Shown here: in pieces, positions 30,918 through 39,302 of the stretch
How positions within the stretch are numbered: the stretch's first letter is position 1
How the letters are laid out: each line of letters starts with the position of its first letter
DNA from: Mycolicibacterium komanii
GTDB taxonomy: Bacteria > Actinomycetota > Actinomycetes > Mycobacteriales > Mycobacteriaceae
Length of the DNA stretch: 64,000 bases
Direction: 5' to 3'
Assembly: GCF_001050035.1 (NCBI RefSeq)
Contig: NZ_CVTA01000065.1
Span: 62,001 to 126,000 of the forward strand
Made by a program: the position numbers and the translations under genes
Notes under the pieces: generated by a model
What the model saw: the letters and a program-made list of their open reading frames with translations, nothing else
The model's database searches: none
What the model was told of the DNA's origin: nothing

Positions 30918-30936
30918 TTAGGTAAAGCTAACCGAT
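30918..30936 (-). promoter_or_regulatory. IdeR (iron) box upstream of mbtM
   Basis: The 19 bases match the mycobacterial IdeR consensus TTAGGTTAGGCTAACCTAA at 15 positions, with both half-sites TTAGGT and CTAACC intact. It lies 57 nt upstream of the mbtM ATG. On the minus strand its end overlaps a -10-like TAAATT (plus-strand 30915-30920), so IdeR-Fe would block RNA polymerase. This is the expected control for a mycobactin gene. Confidence 0.85.
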
Positions 30937-30960
30937 GTCCGTTTGCGGGCCAGCACCGGG

Positions 30961-31623
30961 TCAGATGGTCGCGCGGCCCATCGCGAGTGGATGGACGACT
31001 GACGGCATGCCGCGCCATACCGCACCTCGGGCCGTGACCGTGAAGCCGCAGGCGCGCATGGTCTCGACGGTCGACCGGTTGCAGATGCAGCCGCCTGCAA
31101 AGTGTCGCCAGGGTTCGCGGAGCGCGTCCTGGCATCTCGCGAGGAAGCGCGAGTCCGCCCGCACGTGTTCGATGAACAGCAACTGTCCATTCGGGCGGAG
31201 CACACGGGCGATCTCGCGCAGTGCGCCGTGCGGGTCGTCGACGGTGCAGAGGACCAGCGTCGAGACGACGGTGTCGACCGAGGCGTCGGGCAGGGGCAGG
31301 CGCTGCGCGGGCGCGTCGAGGATCCGCGCGACGCGGCCATGGCGCGCGAGTCGCCGAGCGAGCTTGCGGCGCATTCCGGGTTCGGGCTCGGTGAGGATGA
31401 GTTCGGTGACGTCGTCGGAATAGTGCGCGAAGTTCAGTCCGGTGCCCGCGCCGATCTCGACCACCCGGCCGTAGGCGTCGGCGAGGAGTTCGCGGCGGCG
31501 ACGACGCATGCCGGATGCTTCGCCCAGCCACAGAAACGGGTCATACAGCCAGGCGAAGACTTGTAGCCAGGCCGCGGACGGAGGGTTGGTCGTCGGTGTG
31601 GTGGCGGTATCGATATCGGTCAT
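30961..31623 (-). CDS. Class I SAM-dependent methyltransferase
   Basis: A 220-residue methyltransferase of the UbiE/Methyltransf_11 group. Motif I is VVEIGAGTGLNFAHY (about residues 52-66), the acidic loop is LTEPEPGM, and motif post-I is LPLPDASVDTVVSTLVL. The C-terminal CICNRSTVETMRACGF is seen in the small actinobacterial phosphatidylethanolamine-type methyltransferases. It is upstream of mbtM on the same strand but separated by the iron box, so it is an independent unit. Substrate unknown. Confidence 0.83.
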   Translation of the reverse strand: MTDIDTATTPTTNPPSAAWLQVFAWLYDPFLWLGEASGMRRRRRELLADAYGRVVEIGAGTGLNFAHYSDDVTELILTEPEPGMRRKLARRLARHGRVARILDAPAQRLPLPDASVDTVVSTLVLCTVDDPHGALREIARVLRPNGQLLFIEHVRADSRFLARCQDALREPWRHFAGGCICNRSTVETMRACGFTVTARGAVWRGMPSVVHPLAMGRATI

Positions 31624-31700
31624 GGCGCGACGATATGAGGGCGCCGGCGGGGCGCGCATCGCCCGAAGCGGCCATTGTGCTCAGATGGCCGATTTCGGCA

Positions 31701-32744
31701 TCACAGGATGCCGAGGCGGGCGGCCTCGGCCACCGCAGCCGTGCGTGACGAGCTGCCGAGCTTGCGCCGGATGTTGGCGACGTGGCGGTGCACCGTGTGG
31801 GCGCTCAGCACAAAAAGTTCGGCGATTTCGCGATCACCGAGACCGCGCGCGATGCAGGCGAGGATTTCTCGTTCCCGGTCCGACAGCAGGGCGGGCTCCC
31901 CTGCGCCCGGATGGTCCGTGTGCGTTTCGGTGGGCACCAGTCCCTGCCGGCAGGCGCGGACGACGGATGTGGCGTCGCCGTGCCAGGGGAAGTGCGCACT
32001 GCCCTGCAACGGTATGAGAGTCGCGCCCGCGATCGCGGCGGCGACCTCACGCCCGCAGCGGTACGGCACGGCCCGGTCGTCACGACGGTGGACGACGTGC
32101 ACCGGACAGCGGATCAGCCGCAGCTGGTCGCGTACGTCGATGCGGTAGACGAAATCCAGTAGGGCGGCCGCGGTTTCGGCGGTCGCGGCCTCGCGTTGAA
32201 TCCGCGCGAAATGTTCCTGCTCTGCGGACTCGGCACCGCCGAGGAAGATGTCGCCGAGCATGCGCGAGCCCAACCCCCAGTGCGCGCGCACCGCCGCGAG
32301 GATGGCGTCGGAGACCTCGGGCGCCGTGAGAGTCGAGCCGTCGCAATAGGACCCGTACAACACGAGGCGGTCGACGCGCTCCGGGAAGGCGGCGGCGAAC
32401 GCGATGGCGGTGCAACTCCCCGACGAGCCGCCGAGCAATGAGACGCGGTCGAGTTCGAGCTCGTCGAGGAGCGCGCGCAGCGTCGCGACCTCACGGTCGA
32501 TGGTCAGGTCGGTGTCGGTGAGTGCGCGGTCCGACATGCCGACGCCGAGGCGGTCGTAGCGGACGAGGGTGTAGCCGTCGGCGATGTCCTCCCAGAATCG
32601 CCGGAACACCGGGCTCTGCGCGTCGAGTTCGAGGTGGCTCACCCACCACGCCGGGGCGACGAGCGGTGGCCCGTCGCCGGAGACCTCGTACGCCATTCGA
32701 CGGGCGCCGAGGGGAAGGAACCTGATCGTGGACTTCCCCAGCAT
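31701..32744 (-). CDS. Alpha/beta hydrolase fused to a LuxR-type DNA-binding domain
   Basis: 347 residues. Residues 1 to ~270 form an alpha/beta hydrolase (YDRLGVGMSD; nucleophile elbow GGSSGS; acid loop HRRDDRAVPY; His in GSAHFPWHGD). Residues ~285-345 are a LuxR/GerE helix-turn-helix: LSDREREILACIARGL, then REIAELFVLSAHTVHRHV. The hydrolase fold may act as a ligand sensor, as in strigolactone- or RsbQ-like receptors, or stay catalytic. ATG 32744 is the likely start; an upstream ATG at 32804 is possible. It is divergent from the DinB-like gene. This fusion class occurs in actinobacteria; targets are unknown. Confidence 0.82.
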   Translation of the reverse strand: MLGKSTIRFLPLGARRMAYEVSGDGPPLVAPAWWVSHLELDAQSPVFRRFWEDIADGYTLVRYDRLGVGMSDRALTDTDLTIDREVATLRALLDELELDRVSLLGGSSGSCTAIAFAAAFPERVDRLVLYGSYCDGSTLTAPEVSDAILAAVRAHWGLGSRMLGDIFLGGAESAEQEHFARIQREAATAETAAALLDFVYRIDVRDQLRLIRCPVHVVHRRDDRAVPYRCGREVAAAIAGATLIPLQGSAHFPWHGDATSVVRACRQGLVPTETHTDHPGAGEPALLSDREREILACIARGLGDREIAELFVLSAHTVHRHVANIRRKLGSSSRTAAVAEAARLGIL

Positions 32745-32848
32745 CGCCGTGAGCTTACGACCGCTCGGGGTCGGTGGCGGCCGTATTGGCCTCGGACCCA
32801 GCACCGATGTCCATGCGACCCTCGGCGCCCAGCTGCTACGTTCCCGCT

Positions 32849-33502
32849 GTGGATCTCTTCGGCCGTTCCTGGGCGGCGCTGCGGGAGGTTGTCGCGGGCC
32901 TCGCCGGTGAGGATTTTCAGAAGCCGTGCGGGTGTACCGGTTGGCTGATCCGCGACCTGGTGTGCCACCTCATCATCGACGCCCAGGACGTCCTGATCAC
33001 CCTCGTGACGCCGTCCGATTCCCCGCCGACCCGGAACTCGGTGACCTATTGGGAAGTCGTCGAATCCTTGCCCACCGACGATCCGCTCGACGCGCTGACC
33101 ACACGGCTCGCCGCGGCCTACGGCGACCCGTCGTTGCTGAAGTTCCACCTCGACGACCTCGGGTCGGCCGCGGGCCGCGCAGGTGAGCTCGCGAACCGCG
33201 ACGCGCGAGTCAGCACCCGCGGCCAGGTGCTGACCGTTCGCGACTATCTCGACGCCTACGTGTTCGAGTGGACGTTGCACCACCTCGACCTGATCGCGCA
33301 TCTTCCGGATGCACCCGGGCCGCCCGCCGAAGGGCTTGCGTTCTCCCGAAATCTGCTCGAAACGGCGGCGGGAGCGGCGCTTCCCGCGTCGTGGGCGGAT
33401 GTGGACGCGCTCCTCATCGGCACCGGCCGCCGGCCGGCGACGGCCGCGGAGGAGGCGGACCTGCGCACGACCGATGCCCGGGTCCCGCTGATCCTCACGT
33501 GA
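32849..33502 (+). CDS. Mycothiol-dependent maleylpyruvate isomerase/DinB-like protein
   Basis: A 217-residue DinB/YfiT-superfamily protein with the N-terminal MDMPI four-helix bundle. A metal-binding triad is suggested by the H of VCHLIIDAQD and the HH of EWTLHHLDL. Family members are mycothiol-dependent transferases or isomerases. GTG 32849 was chosen as start because VDLFGRSWAAL begins the first helix; the frame upstream is not family-like. Divergent from the hydrolase-LuxR gene across 104 nt. Confidence 0.75.
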   Translation: MDLFGRSWAALREVVAGLAGEDFQKPCGCTGWLIRDLVCHLIIDAQDVLITLVTPSDSPPTRNSVTYWEVVESLPTDDPLDALTTRLAAAYGDPSLLKFHLDDLGSAAGRAGELANRDARVSTRGQVLTVRDYLDAYVFEWTLHHLDLIAHLPDAPGPPAEGLAFSRNLLETAAGAALPASWADVDALLIGTGRRPATAAEEADLRTTDARVPLILT

Positions 33503-33520
33503 CCGTGAGCGGGTCAGTGT

Positions 33521-34282
33521 TTAGAACCGCACCTCGAGGTTTTGGGTGACGAGCCTGCGCACACCCCAGAAATAGGTGAGCAACGGCATCGTGCACCACA
33601 GCACGTTGATGAGGACGAACTTCACCCACATCTCCAGCGGAGACGACATGCTTTCCAGGTTGTTCGCGATCTCGGTGCCGAAGTACACGGCCGGCAGAGT
33701 GACCTCGACGATCATGCCGGCCATGATCAGCGACAGCTGAATGCTGGTGAATACCTTGCGATTTCGGAAAAACTGGAACAGGGCGTACGCCTCGAAGATT
33801 CCGACGAACAGCGCGATCCACTCCATGCACACGATCAGCGGATCGCCGGTGAGGTAGCGGGCGTCACCGCCGAGCAGGATGGGCGCCCACATGTAGGTCC
33901 ACAGCGACCCCTGCTCGACCCCCTTGACGATCTGATCGAAGAACAGCAGCCACGGGAGTTCCCAGATGAATCGCGGAATGAGCGCGATGAAGACCCACAC
34001 GATCACCATGGCCCCGAGGCGATCCCCGCGCGTCCAGTCGCGGCGGTCTCCGACCCGTAGCCAGGGCAGCGCCAGCGCCGTCACAAAGCACCCGACCACG
34101 ACGATCACCATCGCCACCGAGGCGGTCGATTGAGCCACCCCGACGTGAAACTCGAGGTACCAGAACACCGGATGGATCGCGAAGAAAAAGGCGAGCACTC
34201 CGAACAGGCTCTTCTGCAGTGAGGAGAACCCCCGCCGCGGGGGCGCCTGTTCTGTCCCGTCCTGCCTGATCGTCTCCGTCAC
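33521..34282 (-). CDS. EXPERA/emopamil-binding-protein-like integral membrane protein
   Basis: 253 residues with about six to seven hydrophobic helices. The FVLINVLWCTMP and CMEWIALFVGIFEAYALF segments recall the Asn/Trp and Glu positions of the sterol delta8-delta7 isomerase (EBP) fold. I infer an EXPERA-type protein, which could bind or isomerise sterol-like lipids. GTG 34282 follows GGAGG by 7 nt. It is divergent from a TetR gene (34549), which probably controls it. The EBP relation is a motif-level judgement; it could be another polytopic protein. Confidence 0.6.
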   Translation of the reverse strand: MTETIRQDGTEQAPPRRGFSSLQKSLFGVLAFFFAIHPVFWYLEFHVGVAQSTASVAMVIVVVGCFVTALALPWLRVGDRRDWTRGDRLGAMVIVWVFIALIPRFIWELPWLLFFDQIVKGVEQGSLWTYMWAPILLGGDARYLTGDPLIVCMEWIALFVGIFEAYALFQFFRNRKVFTSIQLSLIMAGMIVEVTLPAVYFGTEIANNLESMSSPLEMWVKFVLINVLWCTMPLLTYFWGVRRLVTQNLEVRF

Positions 34283-34379
34283 GGCGAGGCCTCCGCATCG
34301 AGGGTGATCGTCGGCCGGCGAGCCGAATCGACGTTTCGACGAATGTGTCCGTCCCTGCATCGGCGGACAGGAGTTTTAT

Positions 34380-34391
34380 ATCACGTGTGAT
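34380..34391. promoter_or_regulatory. Dyad ATCAC-GT-GTGAT, candidate TetR operator
   Basis: This is the most symmetrical site in the 266-nt divergent spacer (34283-34548), and it lies in its AT-richest stretch (GTTTTATATCACGTGTGATG). The TetR gene at 34549 and the membrane-protein gene at 34282 diverge from this spacer, so shared autoregulation is plausible. Otherwise I see nothing in the spacer. Confidence 0.35.
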
Positions 34392-34548
34392 GTTATTCCG
34401 ATCGGTAGATTTCTGCGCGCGCCGCGGTTATCCGGATGACCGCGTCTTCTCCGGTCGCGCATTTGATCACCGTGCCCGCTTAGGATCAACGCGTGCGGCT
34501 CCTGGCAACCACACCGCTCGCATCGACGCCGCTTTGCGCCGTAAGCCG

Positions 34549-35214
34549 ATGACGGCCAAGCGCTCACGCGGTACGTCGCCGCGACGGTCGCGGCACAAGA
34601 CTCAGGAGCGCGCCGACCGGACGCGCGAACTCGTCATCGATGAAACGATCCGCTGCATTCGCGAAGAGGGGTTCGCCGCCGCCAGCACCCGCCACATCAT
34701 CGAACGCGCCGGGGTCAGCACCGGCGTCGTGCAATACCACTTCGGTGACCGCGACGGACTCCTGACCGCCGTCATCGACCACGCCATCGGGAGCTTGGCG
34801 ACCTCGATCAACGATCTCGCCGACGAGGTCGAAGGCATCGACAACATCGAGGAGCGGATGACGGCGCTCGCTGACGCCGCCTGGAAGGTCTTCCTCAACC
34901 CGGCCAGCATGACGGCGATGGAAATACTGATCGCCACGAGGTCGCTTCGATCCAGCCTCGGCGTCGAGCAACTCGCCAATCTCCAACCGGGACTGGCACG
35001 TATCGCCGAGCTCATCGGCGCGCCCTCACCCCACGCCCCCGCGATCGCCGACCTTCTCTGGGCCGCACCCGTCGGCCTCATGGTCGGCCAAATGGTCACC
35101 GACGTGCCGTTACCGACGGAACCGCAGCGGCAAGCGATGGGTCAGCTGCTGATCGACCACCTAGAGAAAAGCCGCGGCGACGCTGCGCCGCGCCGCCGCA
35201 CACGCAAACGATGA
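34549..35214 (+). CDS. TetR-family regulator
   Basis: A 221-residue TetR-type protein with a basic N-terminal arm (KRSRGTSPRRSRHKTQ) and an HTH at about residues 36-75 (ASTRHIIERAGVSTGVVQYHFGDR). The C-terminus is very basic (APRRRTRKR). ATG 34549 lacks an obvious SD; the frame is open further upstream but is not family-like there. Probably regulates the divergent EXPERA-like gene. Confidence 0.85.
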   Translation: MTAKRSRGTSPRRSRHKTQERADRTRELVIDETIRCIREEGFAAASTRHIIERAGVSTGVVQYHFGDRDGLLTAVIDHAIGSLATSINDLADEVEGIDNIEERMTALADAAWKVFLNPASMTAMEILIATRSLRSSLGVEQLANLQPGLARIAELIGAPSPHAPAIADLLWAAPVGLMVGQMVTDVPLPTEPQRQAMGQLLIDHLEKSRGDAAPRRRTRKR

Positions 35215-35265
35215 TGCCGGATGCTTAGTCACAAATAGGTCTGAGCATCAACGGATTACATCTGC

Positions 35266-36009
35266 TCAGCGCGTCGCTGCCCACACATCGGCGCGGTGCA
35301 CCGGCAGACCGTGGCCGGGCAGCAGATGCTCGACAGGCAGCGCGCGCATGCGCTTCTCGCTGCGCGCCGCGGCGACGCCGTCGACGGTCTCGGGCGTGAA
35401 CCACGCCTGTCCGTCCGCACTGAGCACCGCGTCGCCGGAGATCAAGGTCCGGCTGCCGGCATGCCAGAACGCGGTCGAGTCGTCGGTGTGGCCGGGCACG
35501 TGCACCACCTCCCAACCCGTCGCGCCGGGCACCGGCTCACCGTCGGCCAGCGGCTGGGCCCCGCCCAGGGCGTCGCCGACCATCCCCTTTGCTCCGCCGT
35601 AGCCCGCGATGCGGCCGCCGTCGACGAAGCCGCGCAGCCCGGTCGGGTCCAGCGGCTGGCTGATCAGGGTGGGCCAGATCTGGGCGACCTTGCTCAGCGC
35701 CGGGGTGCGCGGCTTCCGCGTGCCGTCCAGGTACCCGAGCGTGACCTCCGGAAGATGCAGTCCCACCCCGTGCTCGGCGGCGAGTCGCGGCGCCCCGGCG
35801 ACGTGGTCGCTGTGGCCGTGGGTGGCCACGACGGCGCCGACGGTGCCCTTGTGGACCAGCAGCGCACCGGCGACGTCGTCGGCGCTGCCGGGCATACCCG
35901 CGTCGACCACCACAAAGGAGCGATCACCACGGATCAGGTAGCAGTTGAAGATCCAGCGGGAGAGGCGGATGACCCCGATGTCGTCGAGCGGATCAACGAC
36001 CAACGCCAT
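35266..36009 (-). CDS. MBL-fold metallo-hydrolase
   Basis: A 247-residue metallo-beta-lactamase-fold protein, glyoxalase II-like. The dinuclear zinc motif is THGHSDH, with further ligands at VHVPGHTDDS, SGDAVL and the terminal PGHG. VVVDAGMPGS is the family's first strand-turn. ATG 36009 has AAGGAGG at 6-nt spacing. Likely a thioester or lactone hydrolase; substrate unknown. Divergent from the SRPBCC gene across 97 nt. Confidence 0.87.
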   Translation of the reverse strand: MALVVDPLDDIGVIRLSRWIFNCYLIRGDRSFVVVDAGMPGSADDVAGALLVHKGTVGAVVATHGHSDHVAGAPRLAAEHGVGLHLPEVTLGYLDGTRKPRTPALSKVAQIWPTLISQPLDPTGLRGFVDGGRIAGYGGAKGMVGDALGGAQPLADGEPVPGATGWEVVHVPGHTDDSTAFWHAGSRTLISGDAVLSADGQAWFTPETVDGVAAARSEKRMRALPVEHLLPGHGLPVHRADVWAATR

Positions 36010-36106
36010 CGCGGCCTCCTTCGTCGCGCAACATCTCAAGCAGTTTGGGGTGCTCGGATCGAACACGGCAACCCGGGATCGGCGCGCCGCTGGCTACGAT
36101 CGCGGG

Positions 36107-36580
36107 ATGACCGAGACCGGGCAAGCCTCTGTTGAAGCGTCGACGTACATCGCTGCCGACCCGGCCGCCGTTTACGCGCTGATCACCGACCTGCCGACGT
36201 TGGCGTCGCTGGCCGAGGAGGCCGATCGGATGGAGTGGCACAAGGGCGACCGCGTCACTCCGGGCGCCGTCTTCAGGGGCCACAACAGCAACGGCGGCAA
36301 GCAGTGGACCACGACCTGCACCGTGACCGACGCAGAACCGGGCCGGACGTTCGCCTTCGACGTGAAGAGCCTTGTCATCCCCGTGGCGCACTGGCGCTAC
36401 GACATCGCGGCTACCGACGGCGGCTGCACGGTCACCGAACGCACGTGGGACAAGCGGCCGGGGTGGTTCAAGACGGTCGCGGGGATGGCGATCGGCGTGC
36501 GCGACCGCGACTCCGCCAACGCCGAACACATCAAGCTCACGCTGGAGCGCCTCAAGGCGAAGGCCGAAGCGGCCGGGTGA
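36107..36580 (+). CDS. SRPBCC-family (polyketide cyclase/START-like) protein
   Basis: A 157-residue small lipid-binding fold. The pattern YIAADPAAVYALITDLPTL, then a Trp-rich middle and the amphipathic C-terminal helix (NAEHIKLTLERLKAKAEA) is typical of mycobacterial SRPBCC proteins. No catalytic residues can be assigned. ATG 36107. The stop lies 19 nt before the distal tRNA repeat, which makes this the last ancestral gene on the left flank of the islet. Confidence 0.82.
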   Translation: MTETGQASVEASTYIAADPAAVYALITDLPTLASLAEEADRMEWHKGDRVTPGAVFRGHNSNGGKQWTTTCTVTDAEPGRTFAFDVKSLVIPVAHWRYDIAATDGGCTVTERTWDKRPGWFKTVAGMAIGVRDRDSANAEHIKLTLERLKAKAEAAG

Positions 36581-36598
36581 AACGTGGCGACGAGAAGT

Positions 36599-36687
36599 CA
36601 ATGAAAACGGCCCTCGGAGTTTCCTCCGAGGGCCGTTCTACCTAGTAGCGGGGACAGGATTCGAACCTGCGACCTCTGGGTTATGAG
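36599..36687 (-). repeat. Distal attachment-site repeat (tRNA-fMet 3' half plus terminator)
   Basis: 89 bp that repeat 40576-40664 with two mismatches (36604, 36614); 36615-36687 is identical over 73 bp. It contains the tRNA sequence from the first base of the anticodon loop to the discriminator base, then the terminator hairpin. It lacks the 5' half, so it is not a tRNA gene. Identity ends exactly at the anticodon loop, a known crossover place of tRNA-targeting tyrosine integrases. Read as the scar (att) at the far end of an integrated element. Confidence 0.9.
36606..36637 (-). terminator. Duplicated tRNA terminator hairpin
   Basis: Stem AACGGCCCTCGGAG (36606-36619) with its perfect complement at 36624-36637. 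On the minus strand the loop is GAAA, a stable GNRA tetraloop, followed by UUUUCAUU. It would end transcripts leaving the islet on the minus strand (BVMO operon) and may also stop the SRPBCC transcript on the plus strand. Confidence 0.75.
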
Positions 36688-36757
36688 ACAGAAATCTGGA
36701 ATCCGGGGCACCCGTAGGACTTGATCCGGTGTACATCGACCCTTCTTCCGGTGGCCA

Positions 36758-38284
36758 CTACCGGCGGGATCGATCGCCCGTCGAGGCCTGGAGGGCCCTG
36801 CGGGTGTCGTAGTGGTTTGCGTCGAAACCCTTGGTGCGGGAACGGAATTGGAACGTGAACGTCGGCCACATGACCGAGTTGCGGCCGCGCTTGTCCAGGT
36901 ACCAGCTGGAGCATCCACCGGAGTTCCAGACAGTGTTGGTCAGCGCGTCGTTGATCCACTCGTTGTAGGCCTGTTCTGCGTGCGGACGAACATCGACGGA
37001 GGCGAATTTTTCGGCGCGCATCACGCGCAGGGCATCGGTGATGTAGGCGGCCTGAGATTCGAGCATGTACACGATGGAGCTGTGCCCGAGGTTGGTGTTC
37101 GGCCCGTACATAAGGAACAGGTTGGGGAAGCCCGGCACCGTGATGCCCAGGTGAGCACGGGGGCTGCCCGCCCAGTGTTCGGCCAGCGTAGCGCCGTCGG
37201 CACCGGTCAGCAGGTGAGCAACTGGCGGCTCGGTGGGGGTGAACCCGGTGGCGAAGATGATCGTGTCGACGTCGTGCAATTTGCCTGTGCCGTCGCGGAC
37301 ACCGGTCTCGGTGACCTCGGCCAGCGCGGTGGTCACGACCTCGACGTCCGGCCGGGCCAGAGTGGGCAGCCAGTCGTTGGTCAACAGGATCCGCTTGCAT
37401 CCGATACGGAAGTTCGGCGTCAACGCCGCGCGCAGGTTCGGGTCGGGGACCTGGCGGCGAAGTTGGGCTTTGGCGACGAGTTCGAGCAGTGGGAGCAACC
37501 AGGTCAGGTGCGCCAGCACCGCTAGATAGATCTCGCGGTAGGTGTAGACCATCCCGCGAACCAGTTTCTGCGTCAGCGGAATCCGTTTGTACAGGCTCTT
37601 TTCGAGGCGGCCGAGGGTGCGGTCGAGTCGGGGCAGCACCCACGCCGGAGTGCGTTGGAAGACCGTCAGGTGAGCGGTGCGGTCGACGATTTCGGGCACG
37701 AACTGCACCGCTGAGGCCCCAGTGCCGATGACGGCAACCCGCTCGCCGGTCAGATCGTGGTCGTGGTTCCAGGTGGCGGAGTGAAACACCGTGCCACCGA
37801 AGTCGCTGAGCCCGGGTACGTCGGGCAGCTTCGGGGTGGACAGTGCCCCGGTCGCGGCGACCAGGACCGTGGCGGTCAACGTGCCCAGGGAGGTGCGCAC
37901 CTGCCAGCACTGCTCGTTCGCGTCCCATGCCGCGCCGAGTAGCTCGCATCCGGTGATCAGGTGCCGGCGCAACCCCGTCGTGTCGGCGACCGAGGTGAGG
38001 TAGCGGTGAATCTCGGGTTGGCGGGCGAAGGTGTGACTCCACTGCGCGCTGGGAGCGAAGGAGAACGAGTACAACGACGTCGGCACATCGCATGCGCACC
38101 CGGGATAGGTGTTGTCGCGCCACGTTCCGCCGACTTCGTCGGCCCGCTCGATGATGAGCAGGTCGGCTCGGGGGTCGGCACGCAGCACCGCTGCGGCGGC
38201 AGCCAACCCGGCGAACCCTGCCCCGACCACCAGGGTGTGCACGGCAACCGGGAGAGTCGGAGCCGTCGGCAACGGGCTGCTCAT
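36758..38284 (-). CDS. Baeyer-Villiger-type FAD monooxygenase (islet cargo)
   Basis: A 508-residue flavin monooxygenase of the cyclohexanone/phenylacetone-monooxygenase class. The first Rossmann loop is [16 protein letters not shown] (residues ~19-34), with GGTWRDNTYPGCACDVPTS following. The BVMO fingerprint is FGGTVFHSATWNHD, and the second Rossmann loop VIGTGASAVQFVPE. ATGFTPTEPP and the C-terminal SRTKGFDANHYD are usual for this clade. The start overlaps the stop of the upstream hydrolase by 4 nt, so they are one operon. Predicted to turn a ketone into an ester. It differs clearly from the EthA-like enzyme at 22588-24063. Confidence 0.9.
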   Translation of the reverse strand: MSSPLPTAPTLPVAVHTLVVGAGFAGLAAAAAVLRADPRADLLIIERADEVGGTWRDNTYPGCACDVPTSLYSFSFAPSAQWSHTFARQPEIHRYLTSVADTTGLRRHLITGCELLGAAWDANEQCWQVRTSLGTLTATVLVAATGALSTPKLPDVPGLSDFGGTVFHSATWNHDHDLTGERVAVIGTGASAVQFVPEIVDRTAHLTVFQRTPAWVLPRLDRTLGRLEKSLYKRIPLTQKLVRGMVYTYREIYLAVLAHLTWLLPLLELVAKAQLRRQVPDPNLRAALTPNFRIGCKRILLTNDWLPTLARPDVEVVTTALAEVTETGVRDGTGKLHDVDTIIFATGFTPTEPPVAHLLTGADGATLAEHWAGSPRAHLGITVPGFPNLFLMYGPNTNLGHSSIVYMLESQAAYITDALRVMRAEKFASVDVRPHAEQAYNEWINDALTNTVWNSGGCSSWYLDKRGRNSVMWPTFTFQFRSRTKGFDANHYDTRRALQASTGDRSRR

Positions 38285-39198
38285 CGAGCGCCACCAACGT
38301 GACGGTCCAGGAAGGCGATCTGATCGGTCATGATCTGCTCGAAGTGCGGGTCCAGGTAGGGCTCGAAGTGGGAGATGTCGTAGGCCTTCACCTCTCCCTT
38401 AGGGATGCGGGACACGATCTTGCGGGCCTTCGCGTAGGGCGTGACGTCGTCCTTGATGGCGAGTTGAACCAACGTCGGCACGGTGATCTTGGCGGCCTCG
38501 CGCCCCGGTGAGTAGAACGGGATCCGCAATGCGATGCGGGCGGCGACGTCGTTCTCCGCCAGTAGTTCCTCGCGCTTGTCCCCGGCCATTCGTTCGACCA
38601 GCTCGGCAGCCCCCGGGGAGGTCATCATCGCGAAATCCCCCGGATAGCCGATCGCCGCGGTGCGGTACGGCGCCCGCCCGAGCCACGCGCCGACCTGATC
38701 GCGCAGCCCCGCTGCGATCAGGCGTGCCACCAGAGCCGGGGACTGGGAGAAGGCCGAGGCGGGCCCCGAGACGTGGGGCACCTGCACGATGGCGGCTGCG
38801 AAAGCATTGTCGCGCGCGGCCAACGTCAGAACGTGGCCACCGCCAAAGGATGAACCCCACCCAACCACCCGGGCGGTGTCGACGTCATCCAGGCTGCGGG
38901 CGTAGGCGATCGCGGCCCGCCAGTCGGCTTGCTGCTTGGCGATATCGAGGATGCGGCGGGGTTGACCGGCGCTGGCACCCCAGTGCCGATAGTCGAACAC
39001 CAAAGCGGCGTAACCAGCCTGGGCGAACCGTTCGGCGTAGGCGTGCAGGCGCAGTTCGCGGAAAGCGGCGAACCCGTGGGCCAGCACGACGATGGGCGGA
39101 TTCTCGACGCCGTCGGGCCGGTAGAGCCACGCAGCACACGTCGTGCCCTGCGAGTCGAAGGTGACGTCGTGTCGAACGTAGCTGAATGGTTGGTGCAT
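38281..39198 (-). CDS. Alpha/beta hydrolase (islet cargo, ester cleavage likely)
   Basis: A 305-residue hydrolase of the dienelactone hydrolase/acetyl-xylan esterase-like type. Visible are VVLAHGFAAFRELRL, VFDYRHWGAS, the nucleophile elbow GWGSSFGGGHVL, and the C-terminal His in AYDISHFEPYLD. ATG 39198 is preferred over the ATGs at 39204 and 39213 because GGAGG is then 8 nt upstream. First gene of a two-gene operon with the BVMO. It would hydrolyse the ester made by that enzyme. Transcription starts in the spacer with the two TTGAATG operators. Confidence 0.87.
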   Translation of the reverse strand: MHQPFSYVRHDVTFDSQGTTCAAWLYRPDGVENPPIVVLAHGFAAFRELRLHAYAERFAQAGYAALVFDYRHWGASAGQPRRILDIAKQQADWRAAIAYARSLDDVDTARVVGWGSSFGGGHVLTLAARDNAFAAAIVQVPHVSGPASAFSQSPALVARLIAAGLRDQVGAWLGRAPYRTAAIGYPGDFAMMTSPGAAELVERMAGDKREELLAENDVAARIALRIPFYSPGREAAKITVPTLVQLAIKDDVTPYAKARKIVSRIPKGEVKAYDISHFEPYLDPHFEQIMTDQIAFLDRHVGGAR

Positions 39199-39221
39199 CC
39201 TCATGGCCTCCATCGGCTATC

Positions 39222-39236
39222 TTGAATGGCGTTCAA
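39222..39236. promoter_or_regulatory. TetR operator copy 1
   Basis: TTGAATGGCGTTCAA, a 7-1-7 palindrome with one mismatched pair. It lies 24 nt upstream of the hydrolase start in the divergent spacer. It is the same sequence as copy 2 except for one base. Confidence 0.75.
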
Positions 39237-39253
39237 CAAACCGTAACAGTGTC

Positions 39254-39268
39254 TTGAATGGCATTCAA
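39254..39268. promoter_or_regulatory. TetR operator copy 2
   Basis: TTGAATGGCATTCAA is a perfect 7-1-7 palindrome, 35 nt before the TetR start. Its centre (39261) is 32 bp from the centre of copy 1 (39229), close to three helical turns, so two repressor dimers could bind on one DNA face. Both divergent transcripts would be controlled. Confidence 0.8.
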
Positions 39269-39302
39269 CGGGCGTGTGACATAGACCGCAATGGAGGACG
39301 TG

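Noticed and set aside
36638..36687. Apparent tRNA hit at the left islet edge
   Set aside because: Only the 3' half (anticodon loop to discriminator base) is present; no acceptor 5' strand or D-arm. It is an attachment-site repeat.
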